A stretch of 64,000 bases of DNA from Pseudoflavonifractor sp. AF19-9AC (GCF_003478995.1 NZ_QUGI01000003.1:372001-436000); one strand, 5' to 3'. Positions 43,182 through 52,800 are shown, counted from the first letter of the stretch. Numbers and translations: made by a program. The notes: generated by a model not told the origin, from the letters alone.

Positions 43182-45224
43182 TTACTTCGCCGCGCCGCTC
43201 AGGGCGTATTCCGCCGCCAGCGTCCGGTCCGTCCGCTTCACCAGGTACACCAGCACGGCGGCAAAGGCGCACACCGCCACAAGGCCGGGGACAAAGGCGG
43301 CACCCAGGCTGCCGGTGGTGACAAAGGTACCGATCTGGTAAACCAGGAAGCCCACGGTATAACCGGTGCCCAGCTGCAGGCCGATGCCGGCCCAGAGCCA
43401 CTTGGCGCTCTTCATCTCGGAATTCATGGCGCCGATGGCGGCAAAGCAGGGCGGGGTGTAGAGGTTAAACATGAGGTAGGCCAGGGCGGCCACCTTGGTG
43501 ATGGCGATGAAGCCCGCCACCTCAGCTCCGGCTCCTTCCATCATTTCCAGCGTATCGGTGTCAATGAAGTTCTCCAGGCCCACAAAGCACACGGCCAGGG
43601 TGCCCACCACGTTCTCCTTGGCGATAAAGCCGGTGATGGCGGCGGCGGCCAGCTGCCAACTGAGGACACCCACAATGGGCACCAGCAGGTAGGCGAAGGG
43701 TCCGGCGATGGAGGCCAGGATGGAGCTGTCGGCCGTCTCGGCCACCTGGAAGCTCCAGTTGAAGGTCTGCATCACCTGCACGGCGGTGTTGCACAGCAGG
43801 ATAATAGTGGCGGCCTTCACGATGTAGGCCCAGCCCCGGCTGCACATAGCCTTGAAAGCAAAAAGCAGTGAGGGCACCTTATATTCGGGCAGCTCAATGA
43901 TAAAGAAGGACTTGCGATTCTTATAGCCCGCAATCTTGTTGACCAGCAGGGCGCCCAGGAAGATGAGCACGATGCCGGTGAAGTACATGGTGAAGCTCAC
44001 CCAGCCGGCATCGTCAAAGAAGGCTCCGGCAAAGAGGGCGATGACGGGAATCTTGGCGCCGCAGGGCATGAAGGGGGTGAGCATGGCAGTGGCCCGGCGC
44101 TCCCGCTCGTTGCGGATGGTGCGGCTGGCCATAACGCCGGGGATGGCGCAGCCGGTGCCGATGACAAAGGGAATGACCGACTTACCGGACAGGCCCACCT
44201 TCTTGAAGATGGGGTCCAGCACCACAGCCACACGGGCCATGTAGCCGCAGTCCTCCAGCAGGGCGATGAGGAAGTACATCACCATGACCAGAGGCAGGAA
44301 GCCCACTACGGCGCCCACGCCGCCGATGATGCCCTCTGCCAGCAGAGCAGTTAGCAGGGGGTTGGCATCGGAGAGCAGTTCAGATACATAGACTTTGAGG
44401 CTGTCGATCAGTGTTACCAGGCCCGGAATGGTGGTGCCATTGGCAAATTCATATCCCTCTGCGATCCAGGGACCCACCCACACCTGGGAAATTTGGAACA
44501 CCAGGAACATCACCACCGCGAAGATGGGAATGCCCAGGAACTTGTTGGTCAGGACAGCGTCAATGGTATCGTCGGAGTTCTTCTCCCGGCTGAGCACCTT
44601 GCGCTTCTCCACCTGGGAGACCATCTCATTGACAAAGGCAAAGCGGCGGCGGTCGGCCTCCTCCACCTGCTTTTTGTCGGTGAGGTCAATAGTGCCTTCC
44701 GTATAGGGGGCCTGCTGCCCCTTCCCCTTCTGGGCGGCCGCCGCCCGGACCACCTCGGCCAGTCCCTTGCCGTCACCGGAGGTGGAGACGGTGGCGATCA
44801 CCGGGCAGCCCAGCTTTCTGGACAGGGCGTCCACATCAATGGTGGTCCCCTTCTTCTCATTGAGGTCGCTCTTATTAAGGGCCACCACCACGGGAATGCC
44901 CAGCTCCAGCAGCTGGGTGGTGAAAAACAGGCTGCGGCTCAGGTTGGTGGCGTCCACAATGTTGATGATGGCGTCGGGGTTCTCGTGCTTGACATAGCTG
45001 CTGGTGATGCTCTCCTCCGAGGTGAAGGGGGACATGGAGTAGGCGCCGGGCAGATCCACGGCGATCAGCTCCTCGCTGCCCGACCAATAGGTCTTCTTGA
45101 TGGGGCTCTGCTTCTTTTCCACCGTGACCCCCGCCCAGTTGCCCACCTTCTCGCTGCGTCCGGTGAGGGCGTTATACATGGTGGTTTTTCCGCTGTTGGG
45201 ATTGCCCGTCAGCGCAATTCTCAT
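43182..45224 (-). CDS. feoB: ferrous iron transport protein B
   Basis: The GTP-gated Fe2+ importer for anaerobic conditions. The 680-residue protein has an N-terminal G domain (G1 GNPNSGKT at 7-14, G3 DLPGAY, G4 NKSD), a GDI-like helical domain, and about ten membrane helices with the FeoB Cys and Gate motifs GTGCAIPGVMASRTI and PFMPCGAKIPV. GAGGAGG precedes ATG 45224. It is transcribed with or just after feoA, and an operator-like palindrome lies 69 bp upstream. Confidence 0.97.
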   Translation of the reverse strand: MRIALTGNPNSGKTTMYNALTGRSEKVGNWAGVTVEKKQSPIKKTYWSGSEELIAVDLPGAYSMSPFTSEESITSSYVKHENPDAIINIVDATNLSRSLFFTTQLLELGIPVVVALNKSDLNEKKGTTIDVDALSRKLGCPVIATVSTSGDGKGLAEVVRAAAAQKGKGQQAPYTEGTIDLTDKKQVEEADRRRFAFVNEMVSQVEKRKVLSREKNSDDTIDAVLTNKFLGIPIFAVVMFLVFQISQVWVGPWIAEGYEFANGTTIPGLVTLIDSLKVYVSELLSDANPLLTALLAEGIIGGVGAVVGFLPLVMVMYFLIALLEDCGYMARVAVVLDPIFKKVGLSGKSVIPFVIGTGCAIPGVMASRTIRNERERRATAMLTPFMPCGAKIPVIALFAGAFFDDAGWVSFTMYFTGIVLIFLGALLVNKIAGYKNRKSFFIIELPEYKVPSLLFAFKAMCSRGWAYIVKAATIILLCNTAVQVMQTFNWSFQVAETADSSILASIAGPFAYLLVPIVGVLSWQLAAAAITGFIAKENVVGTLAVCFVGLENFIDTDTLEMMEGAGAEVAGFIAITKVAALAYLMFNLYTPPCFAAIGAMNSEMKSAKWLWAGIGLQLGTGYTVGFLVYQIGTFVTTGSLGAAFVPGLVAVCAFAAVLVYLVKRTDRTLAAEYALSGAAK

Positions 45225-45292
45225 AACTGATTCCTCCTCTTTTCTCCAGATTCAAAATAAAATCATATGTCAGCGATCCACACACCCGCAAG

Positions 45293-45306
45293 TTAGCAAT
45301 CGCTAA
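45293..45306. promoter_or_regulatory. candidate iron-regulator operator upstream of feoB
   Basis: TTAGCAATCGCTAA, near-perfect palindrome, matching at 12 of 14 positions the site in front of feoA. See the feoA operator. Between feoA and feoB. Confidence 0.55.
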
Positions 45307-45311
45307 TCACG

Positions 45312-45345
45312 CTTCAAAAAAAGACAGCGGCGCTCCGCCCTCCGA
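45312..45345 (-). terminator. weak terminator or attenuator after feoA
   Basis: A short GC-rich stem (GGCG-GAG-CGCC) with a TGTCTTTTTTT tail on the minus strand just after the feoA stop. It may reduce read-through into feoB. Confidence 0.4.
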
Positions 45346-45350
45346 CCCGG

Positions 45351-45572
45351 TCAGATCTGGATGGCGGATGCCAGCTGGCGATCGATATTATACCGTCCGT
45401 CCTTGATGGAGACCACACAGCCGCCCTTCTTGTGGGCAATGACGGTGATGGGCTCCCCACTGTAACAGCCCAGAGAGAATAAGAACGCGTCCAGCTCCTC
45501 ATCCTCCGTCTCGATCTGGCGAATGATGTACTCCGTTCCCTCCTGTGCCTGGGTCAGATTCAAGTTTAACAC
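45351..45572 (-). CDS. feoA: FeoA domain protein
   Basis: A 73-residue SH3-like FeoA protein that assists FeoB in Fe2+ uptake. The pattern EGTEYIIRQIE ... LFSLGCYSGEPITVIA ... GGCVVSIKDGRYNIDRQLASAI is the standard FeoA fold, with a few more acidic residues than usual. The start is either GTG 45572 or TTG 45563; neither has an ideal ribosome site (AAAGGCAGGTG). It is first in the feo gene order, under a consensus promoter with an overlapping operator. Confidence 0.92.
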   Translation of the reverse strand: MLNLNLTQAQEGTEYIIRQIETEDEELDAFLFSLGCYSGEPITVIAHKKGGCVVSIKDGRYNIDRQLASAIQI

Positions 45573-45585
45573 CTGCCTTTATTGG

Positions 45586-45599
45586 TTAGCTATCTCTAA
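45586..45599. promoter_or_regulatory. candidate iron-regulator operator at the feoA start site
   Basis: TTAGCTATCTCTAA with flanking G/C (GTTAG...CTAAC) lies 10-23 bp downstream of the feoA -10 box, a repressing position. Together with 45293-45306 it gives TTAGC(T/A)ATC(T/G)CTAA, similar in style to half-sites of DtxR/IdeR-type iron repressors. The regulator is not in the window. Confidence 0.6.
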
Positions 45600-45608
45600 C
45601 TCGCTCAC

Positions 45609-45637
45609 AATATAGCACACCAGCCCCCTCTTGTCAA
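45609..45637 (-). promoter_or_regulatory. feoA promoter
   Basis: On the minus strand TTGACA (45637-45632), 17 bp, TATATT (45614-45609), followed by the palindromic operator. Confidence 0.88.
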
Positions 45638-45685
45638 CCCTTTTTCCAGTCTTTGGGCCGTCTTTTTCCCTCTGCCCCCTTTGAC

Positions 45686-45715
45686 TTGACAAACAGGGGC
45701 GGCCGCCCGTACAAT
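45686..45715 (+). promoter_or_regulatory. csoR-like gene promoter with palindrome in the spacer
   Basis: TTGACA (45686-45691), 18 bp, TACAAT (45710-45715). The spacer contains the perfect palindrome GGGCGGCCGCCC, a GC-rich site of the kind used by CsoR-family repressors, suggesting autoregulation. Confidence 0.7.
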
Positions 45716-45748
45716 AATCGGGAAGTCCCTGGTTTGGAGGTGCCGGAA

Positions 45749-46024
45749 ATGAAACAGTGTATGGACGCGGACAATCTGCACCGCAGATTGAAAAAGATCA
45801 TCGGTCAGGTCCAGGCCATTGACCGCATGGTGGACGAGGACGTCCCCTGTGAGGATATTCTCGCCCAGATCAATGCGGCCAAATCCGCCCTGAACAAGGC
45901 GGGCCAGGTGGTGCTGGAGGGACACATTCAGCACTGCATCCGGGACGCCCTGGAACAGGGGGACGCGGAGCAGACTATCAAGCGCTTTACCAAGGCCGTG
46001 GAGCGGTTTGCCAACATGCAATAG
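45749..46024 (+). CDS. csoR: CsoR/RcnR-family metal-sensing transcriptional repressor
   Basis: A 91-residue all-helical DUF156 repressor. The metal ligands match the Cu(I) sensor pattern C-H-C: C34 in VPCEDIL and H59, C63 in EGHIQHC, with additional C4 near the N-terminus. It should release DNA when the metal is bound. ATG 45749 follows TTTGGAGGTG; the longer frame starting at 45653 has no site. Next to it, 120 bp away, is a P1B-type ATPase with its own operator-like palindrome, giving a self-contained metal-resistance pair. Confidence 0.9.
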   Translation: MKQCMDADNLHRRLKKIIGQVQAIDRMVDEDVPCEDILAQINAAKSALNKAGQVVLEGHIQHCIRDALEQGDAEQTIKRFTKAVERFANMQ

Positions 46025-46045
46025 ATCTGATTCGGATTCTGAATG

Positions 46046-46080
46046 GGCGGGACGGTTTTTGCCGTCCCGCCTTTGTTTTT
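46046..46080 (+). terminator. terminator after the csoR-like gene
   Basis: GGCGGGACGG (46046-46055) pairs with CCGTCCCGCC (46062-46071), followed by TTTGTTTTT. Confidence 0.92.
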
Positions 46081-46082
46081 CC

Positions 46083-46111
46083 TTGACAACCCATACCCCT
46101 ATGGGTATAAT
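46083..46111 (+). promoter_or_regulatory. metal ATPase promoter with operator in the spacer
   Basis: TTGACA (46083-46088), 17 bp, TATAAT (46106-46111), both perfect. The spacer is an inverted repeat ACCCATA-CCCC-TATGGGT (46089-46106), which also contains ATACCC/GGGTAT, resembling CsoR/RcnR-family operators. Bound repressor would block RNA polymerase. Confidence 0.85.
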
Positions 46112-46146
46112 GACCTCAGATTTTCCATTGTGAAAGAAGGGTCCTG

Positions 46147-48027
46147 ATGAAACGTTGGGTACAGCCTCTGGAAAGGCTTCTGGAGTGGGGCGGCATGAAG
46201 CGGGATATCCTGTTTCTGGTCCTGTCGGGACTGGCTTTGGCCGCCAGCATTTCAGGCCTGCTCCCCCTCCCCTTCGATCCGGCCTGGGTAGCCATCGTTC
46301 TGTGCGGAGCCCCTATCCTCCTGGAGGCCTTCATCGGTCTGGTCACCGCCTTTGACATCAAGGCGGATGTACTGGTGTCCCTGGCTCTCATTGCCTCGGT
46401 GTACATCGGGGAGGACTTTGCCGCCGGAGAGGTGGCCTTCATCATGCAGCTGGGCGCGCTGCTGGAGGATCTCACCGTGGCCCGGGCTCGGGCGGGTATT
46501 GAAAAGCTGGTCCGCCTCACCCCCCAGACCGCCCGAATCCTGACCCCCAAGGGCGAGACGGTGGTCCCCGCCCAGCAGGTGCAGATTGGTGACTGCCTCC
46601 GGGTGCTGCCCGGAGAGACGGTGCCGGTGGACGGCGTCATTCGCTCCGGCGAAACCTCCATCAACCAGGCGGTGATGACGGGAGAGTCCATGCCGGTGGA
46701 CAAGGGGCCCGGCGACCTGGTGTCCAGCGGCACCGTCAATCAGTTCGGCGCCTTTGAGATGGAGGCCGTGAAGGTGGGCGAGGACAGCTCCATCCAGCGC
46801 ATGATCCGTCTGGTGCAGTCCGCCGACGCGGGCAAGGCCAAAATTGTTGGGCTGGCCGACCGCTGGGCCACCTGGATTGTGGTCATTGCCCTGACTGCGG
46901 CGGTGCTGACCTGGCTGGTCACCGGGGAGAGCATCCGGGCGGTGACCATTCTGGTGGTGTTCTGCCCCTGCGCTCTGGTGCTGGCCACCCCCACCGCCAT
47001 TATGGCCGCCATCGGCAACGCCACCAAGCACGGCTTTCTGGTGCGGGAGGGAGACGCGCTGGAGCGGCTGGCCTCAGTCTCCAAGGTCACCTTTGACAAG
47101 ACCGGCACGCTGACCCGGGGTACGCCCCAGGTAATCGCTGTGCTCCCCTTCTCCGGCTGGCCGGAGGAGGAGCTTTACACTCTGGCTGCCGCCGCGGAGC
47201 AGCTCTCTGAGCATCCCCTTGGCAAGGCCATTCTCCGCTGCCGCCGACAGAGCAGTCCAGCCCCCCTTCCCCCAGCAGAGCAGTTCCAGATGATCCCCGG
47301 CCAGGGAGTGTCCGCCCGGGTGGACGGCCGAGCGGTCCTGGCGGGCAACGAGAAGCTGCTGGCTCAGAATGGCGTTGCTCTGGAGGAAGAACACCGGGCG
47401 GCGGTACAGGACTTCCTGGACCAGGGCCACACCGTCACCTGGCTGGCGGTGGACGGCAGTCCGGCCGGCTGTGCGGTGCTGGCCGACACCCTGCGTCCGG
47501 ACAGCGCGGTCATGGTGGACCGCCTGCTCACTCTGGGGGTACAGCCCGTGCTGCTCACTGGCGACCACGAGAATGTGGCCCGCTCCATCGCCGGACAGCT
47601 TCACATCCAGGAGGTCCACGCCAACTGCCTGCCGGAGGATAAGCTCCGGCACATTGGTACTTTGCAGTCCGACGGGCATCGGGTGTGCATGATCGGGGAC
47701 GGCATCAACGACGCCCCCGCCCTGAAAAAGGCGGACGTGGGCATCGCCATGGGCGGCGTGGGCAGCGACGTGGCGGTGGAGGCCGCCGACATTGCCCTGG
47801 TGGACGACGAGATTCAGGAGCTCCCCCACCTGCTGGCCCTGTCCCGCCGGATGATGGCCACCATCAAGCTCAACCTTACCTTCTCCATGACTCTGAACTT
47901 CCTGGCCATTCTTCTGGCCATCACCAAGGTACTCAACCCGGTCACCGGCGCTCTGGTCCACAACGCCGGCTCGGTACTGGTCATTCTCAACTCCGCATTT
48001 CTTCTCACCTGGCACGCCCGGAAATAA
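46147..48027 (+). CDS. heavy-metal translocating P1B-type ATPase
   Basis: A 626-residue metal exporter. The A-domain TGES motif (179-182) and MTGESMPVDKG, membrane CPC (273-275), phosphorylation site DKTGT (D317), TGDHEN hinge and GDGINDAPAL are all intact. There is no N-terminal metal-binding domain; the protein starts at the first helix. The last helix pair has HNAGSVLVILNS, unlike the MSxS/YN signatures of classic copper pumps, so the ion may be another transition metal even though the neighbouring repressor has Cu(I)-type ligands. AGAAGGG precedes ATG 46147. Confidence 0.93.
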   Translation: MKRWVQPLERLLEWGGMKRDILFLVLSGLALAASISGLLPLPFDPAWVAIVLCGAPILLEAFIGLVTAFDIKADVLVSLALIASVYIGEDFAAGEVAFIMQLGALLEDLTVARARAGIEKLVRLTPQTARILTPKGETVVPAQQVQIGDCLRVLPGETVPVDGVIRSGETSINQAVMTGESMPVDKGPGDLVSSGTVNQFGAFEMEAVKVGEDSSIQRMIRLVQSADAGKAKIVGLADRWATWIVVIALTAAVLTWLVTGESIRAVTILVVFCPCALVLATPTAIMAAIGNATKHGFLVREGDALERLASVSKVTFDKTGTLTRGTPQVIAVLPFSGWPEEELYTLAAAAEQLSEHPLGKAILRCRRQSSPAPLPPAEQFQMIPGQGVSARVDGRAVLAGNEKLLAQNGVALEEEHRAAVQDFLDQGHTVTWLAVDGSPAGCAVLADTLRPDSAVMVDRLLTLGVQPVLLTGDHENVARSIAGQLHIQEVHANCLPEDKLRHIGTLQSDGHRVCMIGDGINDAPALKKADVGIAMGGVGSDVAVEAADIALVDDEIQELPHLLALSRRMMATIKLNLTFSMTLNFLAILLAITKVLNPVTGALVHNAGSVLVILNSAFLLTWHARK

Positions 48028-48045
48028 ATACGGCCTGATAAAACG

Positions 48046-48080
48046 CGCCCGGCAGCTCGTTGTGAGCTGCCGGGCGTTTT
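48046..48080. terminator. bidirectional terminator after the metal ATPase
   Basis: CGCCCGGCAGCTC (48046-48058) pairs with GAGCTGCCGGGCG (48064-48076), TTTT follows; on the minus strand GTTTTATC. Confidence 0.9.
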
Positions 48081-48102
48081 GTCTCTTCCTACGGACTTCC
48101 CT

Positions 48103-49716
48103 TTACTCGGTGAAGCAGACGTAGACATTGCAATAATTCCGGCGCACCGTGCCATCCGGCCATGTGACCGTACAGGTAATGGTGGCCACACCATAGTCCT
48201 TCGTGTAAAAGCGGACCCAGTGAGTCCCGTCCTCATCCACCTGAGGCTCCAGGGTCAGAATGGGGTTGTCCACGCTCCACTCCACCGTGTAGCCCTCCCC
48301 ATATTTGTCCGCACTGTCTTTTTGCAGAGAGGTGCTTCCACTGCTGTCTACATAGGCCGCTCTCCCCACTGTGGTAAGCAGAATGACCCCCTTGGAGTCC
48401 ATGATATGTATGGTGCTCTTAGCCGTATATCCGTTCCAGGAAGCTGACAGCACCGCAGTTCCGTAACCTTTGAGTGTCGCCTTTCCTTCGCTGTCGATCG
48501 ACACCAGGTCCGGTGTCTCCGTGGTCCAGGTCACCTCATTTTGGGGCACACCTGTCCCATCTGCCAGATTGCTGACGCTCAGCAGGTAGCTCCCGGGCCA
48601 GGTACTGGTCTCTCTGGGCCAGATGGCAATGCCCTGCTGGGGCGTTCTGGGATCCTCCGGCTCCGGTTCCGGTTCAGGCTCGGGTTCTGGCTCTGGCTGG
48701 GACTCCGGTTCGGGTTCCGGCTCGGGCTCGGGCGGCTCATGCAGCAGTACACCTCCCGCCACCGCTCCCGTCAGAACCAGGCCCGCCAGGGCGGCAGCTC
48801 CCTTATGGGCTACCAGTGCAGAGAGCTTCCCAAGTCCTGCGGCGGCCTTGGCTGCTCCCGCGGCGGATGTGCCCGCTGCACCACCCGCAGCCGTGCTTCC
48901 GGCGGCCCCTGTGGCAGCCGCTGCGCCCTCGGCAGCCGCTGACCCGGTCATGGCAGCCGCTCCTTCTGCGGCGGCTCCTCCGGCAGCGCCGCTGGCCGCG
49001 GCCCCCACCGCAGCGGACCCGGCACCGGTGAGCACCGCCTGGGCCAGGCCCTGAACCGCACTCTGACTGATCCCGCCGGTTTCCGCGTCCTTCTGAAGAA
49101 AATACAGCAGGAAGGGCAGGGGCGAGAAGGAGTAGAGCTTGATGCCCTGGGCCGCATAGCGCTCTACGCCTTCCTTGATGGCCTTGCGGGCGTAGTTCAG
49201 CCGGCTCTTGATGGTGCCCTCCGAGGTCTCCAGCACCGCGGCAATGTCCCGCACGCTCATCTCGTCGTAATAGTACATCAGTACGCACAGCCGCTGGGCC
49301 TCAGGCAGATTGTCCACCAGCTCCACCACCATGCGCCTGGTCTCGTCGTTATCCAGTGCTTTCTCCGGGACCAGCTGCTCGTCCTGGGTTTCGAACTGGT
49401 CCAGCAGGCTGTTCCCCTCCTCGTCCTCCGGGATGGCCACCTCCCGCCCTCTCCGCCGCAGCACGTTGCGGCAGTAATTGGCTGTGATCCCGCTGAGCCA
49501 GCCCCAGAAGGCCGCCGGCTCCCGCAGGCTCCCCAAATTGGTAAGCATGGAGATCAGAATCTCCTGGGTCGCGTCCAGGGCGTCCTCCTGCTTCAGCATT
49601 TTCTTGCAGTGGTAATAAACCCGTTTCTGGGCCAACAGGACCAACTGCTCCTGGCTTGTCCGGTCTCCCGCCAGACAACCCGGCAAAAGCTTGGTCACTT
49701 CTCCTTTTTCCACCAT
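48103..49716 (-). CDS. membrane-tethered ECF sigma factor with extracellular Ig-like domain
   Basis: A 537-residue fusion. Residues 1-190 are an ECF sigma factor: sigma-2 (about 20-90, with ALDATQEILISMLTN and WLSGITANYCRN) and sigma-4 (about 128-183, LPEAQRLCVLMYYYDEMS then TSEGTIKSRLNYARK). Residues 215-295 are an Ala/Gly-rich linker, 306-325 a single membrane helix, 328-354 a (Pro-Glu)n spacer that could cross the cell wall, and 360-537 Ig-like/BIG2-type beta domains. It would keep the sigma domain at the membrane and let an outside signal control it, perhaps by proteolysis. ATG 49716 follows GAGGAG. The gene follows an SLH surface-protein gene without a terminator between. Confidence 0.88.
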   Translation of the reverse strand: MVEKGEVTKLLPGCLAGDRTSQEQLVLLAQKRVYYHCKKMLKQEDALDATQEILISMLTNLGSLREPAAFWGWLSGITANYCRNVLRRRGREVAIPEDEEGNSLLDQFETQDEQLVPEKALDNDETRRMVVELVDNLPEAQRLCVLMYYYDEMSVRDIAAVLETSEGTIKSRLNYARKAIKEGVERYAAQGIKLYSFSPLPFLLYFLQKDAETGGISQSAVQGLAQAVLTGAGSAAVGAAASGAAGGAAAEGAAAMTGSAAAEGAAAATGAAGSTAAGGAAGTSAAGAAKAAAGLGKLSALVAHKGAAALAGLVLTGAVAGGVLLHEPPEPEPEPEPESQPEPEPEPEPEPEPEDPRTPQQGIAIWPRETSTWPGSYLLSVSNLADGTGVPQNEVTWTTETPDLVSIDSEGKATLKGYGTAVLSASWNGYTAKSTIHIMDSKGVILLTTVGRAAYVDSSGSTSLQKDSADKYGEGYTVEWSVDNPILTLEPQVDEDGTHWVRFYTKDYGVATITCTVTWPDGTVRRNYCNVYVCFTE

Positions 49717-49772
49717 GCAGCTCTCCTCTTCGTCGTTGCTGTACCTTTCCTTCCAATCCTGCCCCAAACGCG

Positions 49773-49840
49773 CCCGTGCAGGGCACGGGGCCTGTCAAGA
49801 CATTCGTCCTTATCATAGCCCCATGCCCTGCCTGCGTCAA
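49773..49840 (-). promoter_or_regulatory. promoter and leader hairpin of the sigma factor gene
   Basis: On the minus strand TTGACG (49840-49835), 17 bp, TATGAT (49817-49812). The leader includes a CCCGTGC/GCACGGG hairpin (49789-49773). A housekeeping-type promoter, in addition to possible read-through from the SLH gene. Confidence 0.65.
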
Positions 49841-49858
49841 TGGCCGGTATGATTCACA

Positions 49859-52800
49859 TTATGGCATTTGGTCCACTCGATCCAACAGGCCGCTGAGTAC
49901 CACACAGGCCTGGGCGCGGGTCATTCTGCTGGCGCCGTCAAACCGTCCGCCGTCCCCGCCGCTGAGCAGATTCCAGGCATAACAGGTTGCCACGGCCTGC
50001 TGATATTCCTCCGGAATCTCGTTCCAGTCCCGGATGGCCGCCCGGGCGGCCTCCAGCTTCGTCTCCTCCGGCAGCTCGAAGCCCTTCTCCCGGACCAGAT
50101 TGTACATCATCTGCGCCATGTCATAGCGGGTGAGAGGGACCTCCGCCTGTCCGCCATAGCTTCCATCCGCTGTGGCAGCGTCCAGGAGGGTGGTGTTGTC
50201 AAGCACACCTGCCTGGTTGGCTGTCTCCACAAAGCTCTCCCACCAGAAGGAGGTTTCGGGAACATAGCTCTCCAGAGCGTTGGAATAGAAGCCCCGGGTC
50301 AACATGGTACAGAACTGGGCAGCGGTGACACTGGCATCCGGCTGGAAAGTGCCGTCGGGACAGCCAGCCACCAGCCCGCGCCGGCTGGCCTTCATAATGT
50401 AGGAATAGCCCCAGTAGCTGCTGCGCACATCGGGGTAGGAGACGGTCCCCGGCTGTTCCGGGTTTACGGGCTGCTCCGGATTCTCCGGTTGTTCCGGGTT
50501 CTCAGGCTGTTCGGGCTGTTCCGTGCCGCTGCTGTTTCCCCAGCTTTTCAGCGCACCGGAATTCACATCCATGGCGTAGAAGGTGGGCAGAGACTGGTTG
50601 GTCACATACCACACCACCTGACTGCCCGCCAGAATGGGCTGGCAGTCGGACAGGCTGGCCTGGGCGGTGCGTACCTGCCCCGACAGATTTCCCTTTCCGT
50701 CCACAAAGGCATAGCCGATGGTTCCGCTGCTGCGGTAATTGCCGTAGCTGTCCTTTTTCTGAATGTCCCACAGCACCAAAAACCGGTTGTCAGAAAGTTT
50801 TACCATCTGGGGCACGCCTGCACTCTCGCTGCCGCCCTCGGTGTAATTGGTCAGCGTGCGAAGCTCCGTAAGCCCGGTCTGGGTGGAGTAGGAGTGATCA
50901 ATGTTCTGCCCAGTCACCGCCAGGGCCACATTGTGTACCTTATAGAGGTCCACATCAGTCTTCTGGGAAACTGTGGAAAGGGCCAGAAGATAGCTGCTCC
51001 CAGAGGCCTCCAAGCCGCCCAGCCAGGCTCCGGTATAGTTGTAGGAGGTACTGCTGGGGGCAAATTTCATGGTCTCAACGGAGCTGACTTTGAAGTTTAC
51101 AAATTTGTCCTCCCCCGCCGGCAGGTCATACCGGAGCAGGATGGCGCCTCTGGGGATGGCATCGCCGTGGTTGACGGTCACCAGCCGTCCCTGCTGATCC
51201 ACCAGCACAAACTGGTTGAAGGAATGGCTCACATACCCTTCATAGACGGCGCTCACCCGGTACTGGCTGTCGGTAATGCTCATGTCCGACTGGCGGACGC
51301 TGAAGATGAGGTTTGCCTGATGATGCAGGCCATCCCGGGAGGAGGCATACATGGTGTGACAGGTATGGACGTAGAGCATCCCATTGTATTCCGCACAGCG
51401 GAGGGAGCCGGCCTCGAAGGCTTCGTAGGTGTTGGCGCCCTTCAGGCTGGCCTGGCCCAGGCGCTCCCAGTCCTTGGAGTACTTTACCACCCGGATGACC
51501 TCTTTGCTGTCCGATTCTGTGGGGTTATCCTGGCCGAAGGCCAGGAAGTTATAGCTCTCGCCGGCAAAAAATCCGCCGAACAGGGGCAGTTCCATGGAAA
51601 CGGTGGAGGAGGTGAGCAGCTGGAAGTTCTTGTCATAGGCCTCCACCACCACCGAACCGTCCACAGCTTCCACCCGGGTGAAGCCACCGTCACTCCGCTG
51701 GTAGAGGTAGGATTTCATGGGGTTGGCGAAGTAATAGGTGTAGGCGTTGTCGCCCAGGTTGTCCGAGGCCGTGGCCTTGGCGCTGGGGTCCTTCTGAATG
51801 GGGGACTCCTGGGTGCCTGCCAGCTTGGGAATGGCCTCTGTGTAGCTGTCCCCGCAGCGGCTGCAGGTGTAGGTGCGCAGGCCTTCCCGCTGGGCGGTGG
51901 CCGGCCGGGTAATGGTGTCGGTATATTGATGCCCCAGCTTGGGGAAGGTGCTCAGCACTTCCTTCTCCCCGCACAGGGTGCAGGTGCGGAAGCTCTGCCC
52001 CTCCTGGGTGCAGGTGGCTGACAGTGCCCCGCTCTTCCAGCGATGGCTGGTTTTGGGCAGGGTTTTGATCACCTCTTTGGTCCCGCAGACCTTACAGGTG
52101 CGGTTGCTCTCCCCCTCCCGGATACAGGTGGCAGGGACAGTATCATAGTACCAGCTGTGGCTGCTCTTGGGCAGAGTCTGGACGACCTCCCGTTCCCCGC
52201 AGGCAGTACAGATGCGCACCTTCTCTCCGGTCTGCGTGCAGGTGGCCGGTACCGTTTCGTAGCGCCACTGGTGCTGGGTACATTCCGTCTGCTCCCCATC
52301 ACCGGAGCCGGTCTCCTGGGGCGGCAATTTGTCCAGCTTTTTCGTATAGCGGTCCCCGCAGAGGGAGCAGGTGTAAATTTCTTTGCCCTCCTGCTGGGTG
52401 GTGGCGGGGATGGTCTCGGTCACTTTATACTGATGTCCCTTGGCCGGGTCGGTGCGCAGCACCTCCTGATTGCCGCAGAGGGAACAGGTGCGGGTGTACT
52501 GCCCCTGCTGGGTGCAGGTGGCCGTGGTGGTCTCATAGCGCCACACATGCGCGCAGACCTGTGTGCCGCTTCCCTCTCCCCCATCCACATTTCCGTTCCC
52601 TGTGCCGCCCTGGTCGGGAACCTGACCCGGCTGCTGTCCATTGGGATCCTCCTCCCCACAGCGGGTGCAGATGCCGTCCACATAGTTGTGGCCCAGGGCC
52701 GGCTGATTGAGGGAATTCCAGTAGGGAGTCCCTGCCATCAGGCAGCGCATTCCGCAGTCCTGACAGGTCCAGAAACACCCGCCGGACTGGGTGCAGGTGG

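Noticed and set aside
48660..48735. short tandem repeat (GGTTCGGGCTC-like units) as a mobile or structural repeat
   Set aside because: It encodes the in-frame Pro-Glu spacer of the sigma fusion.
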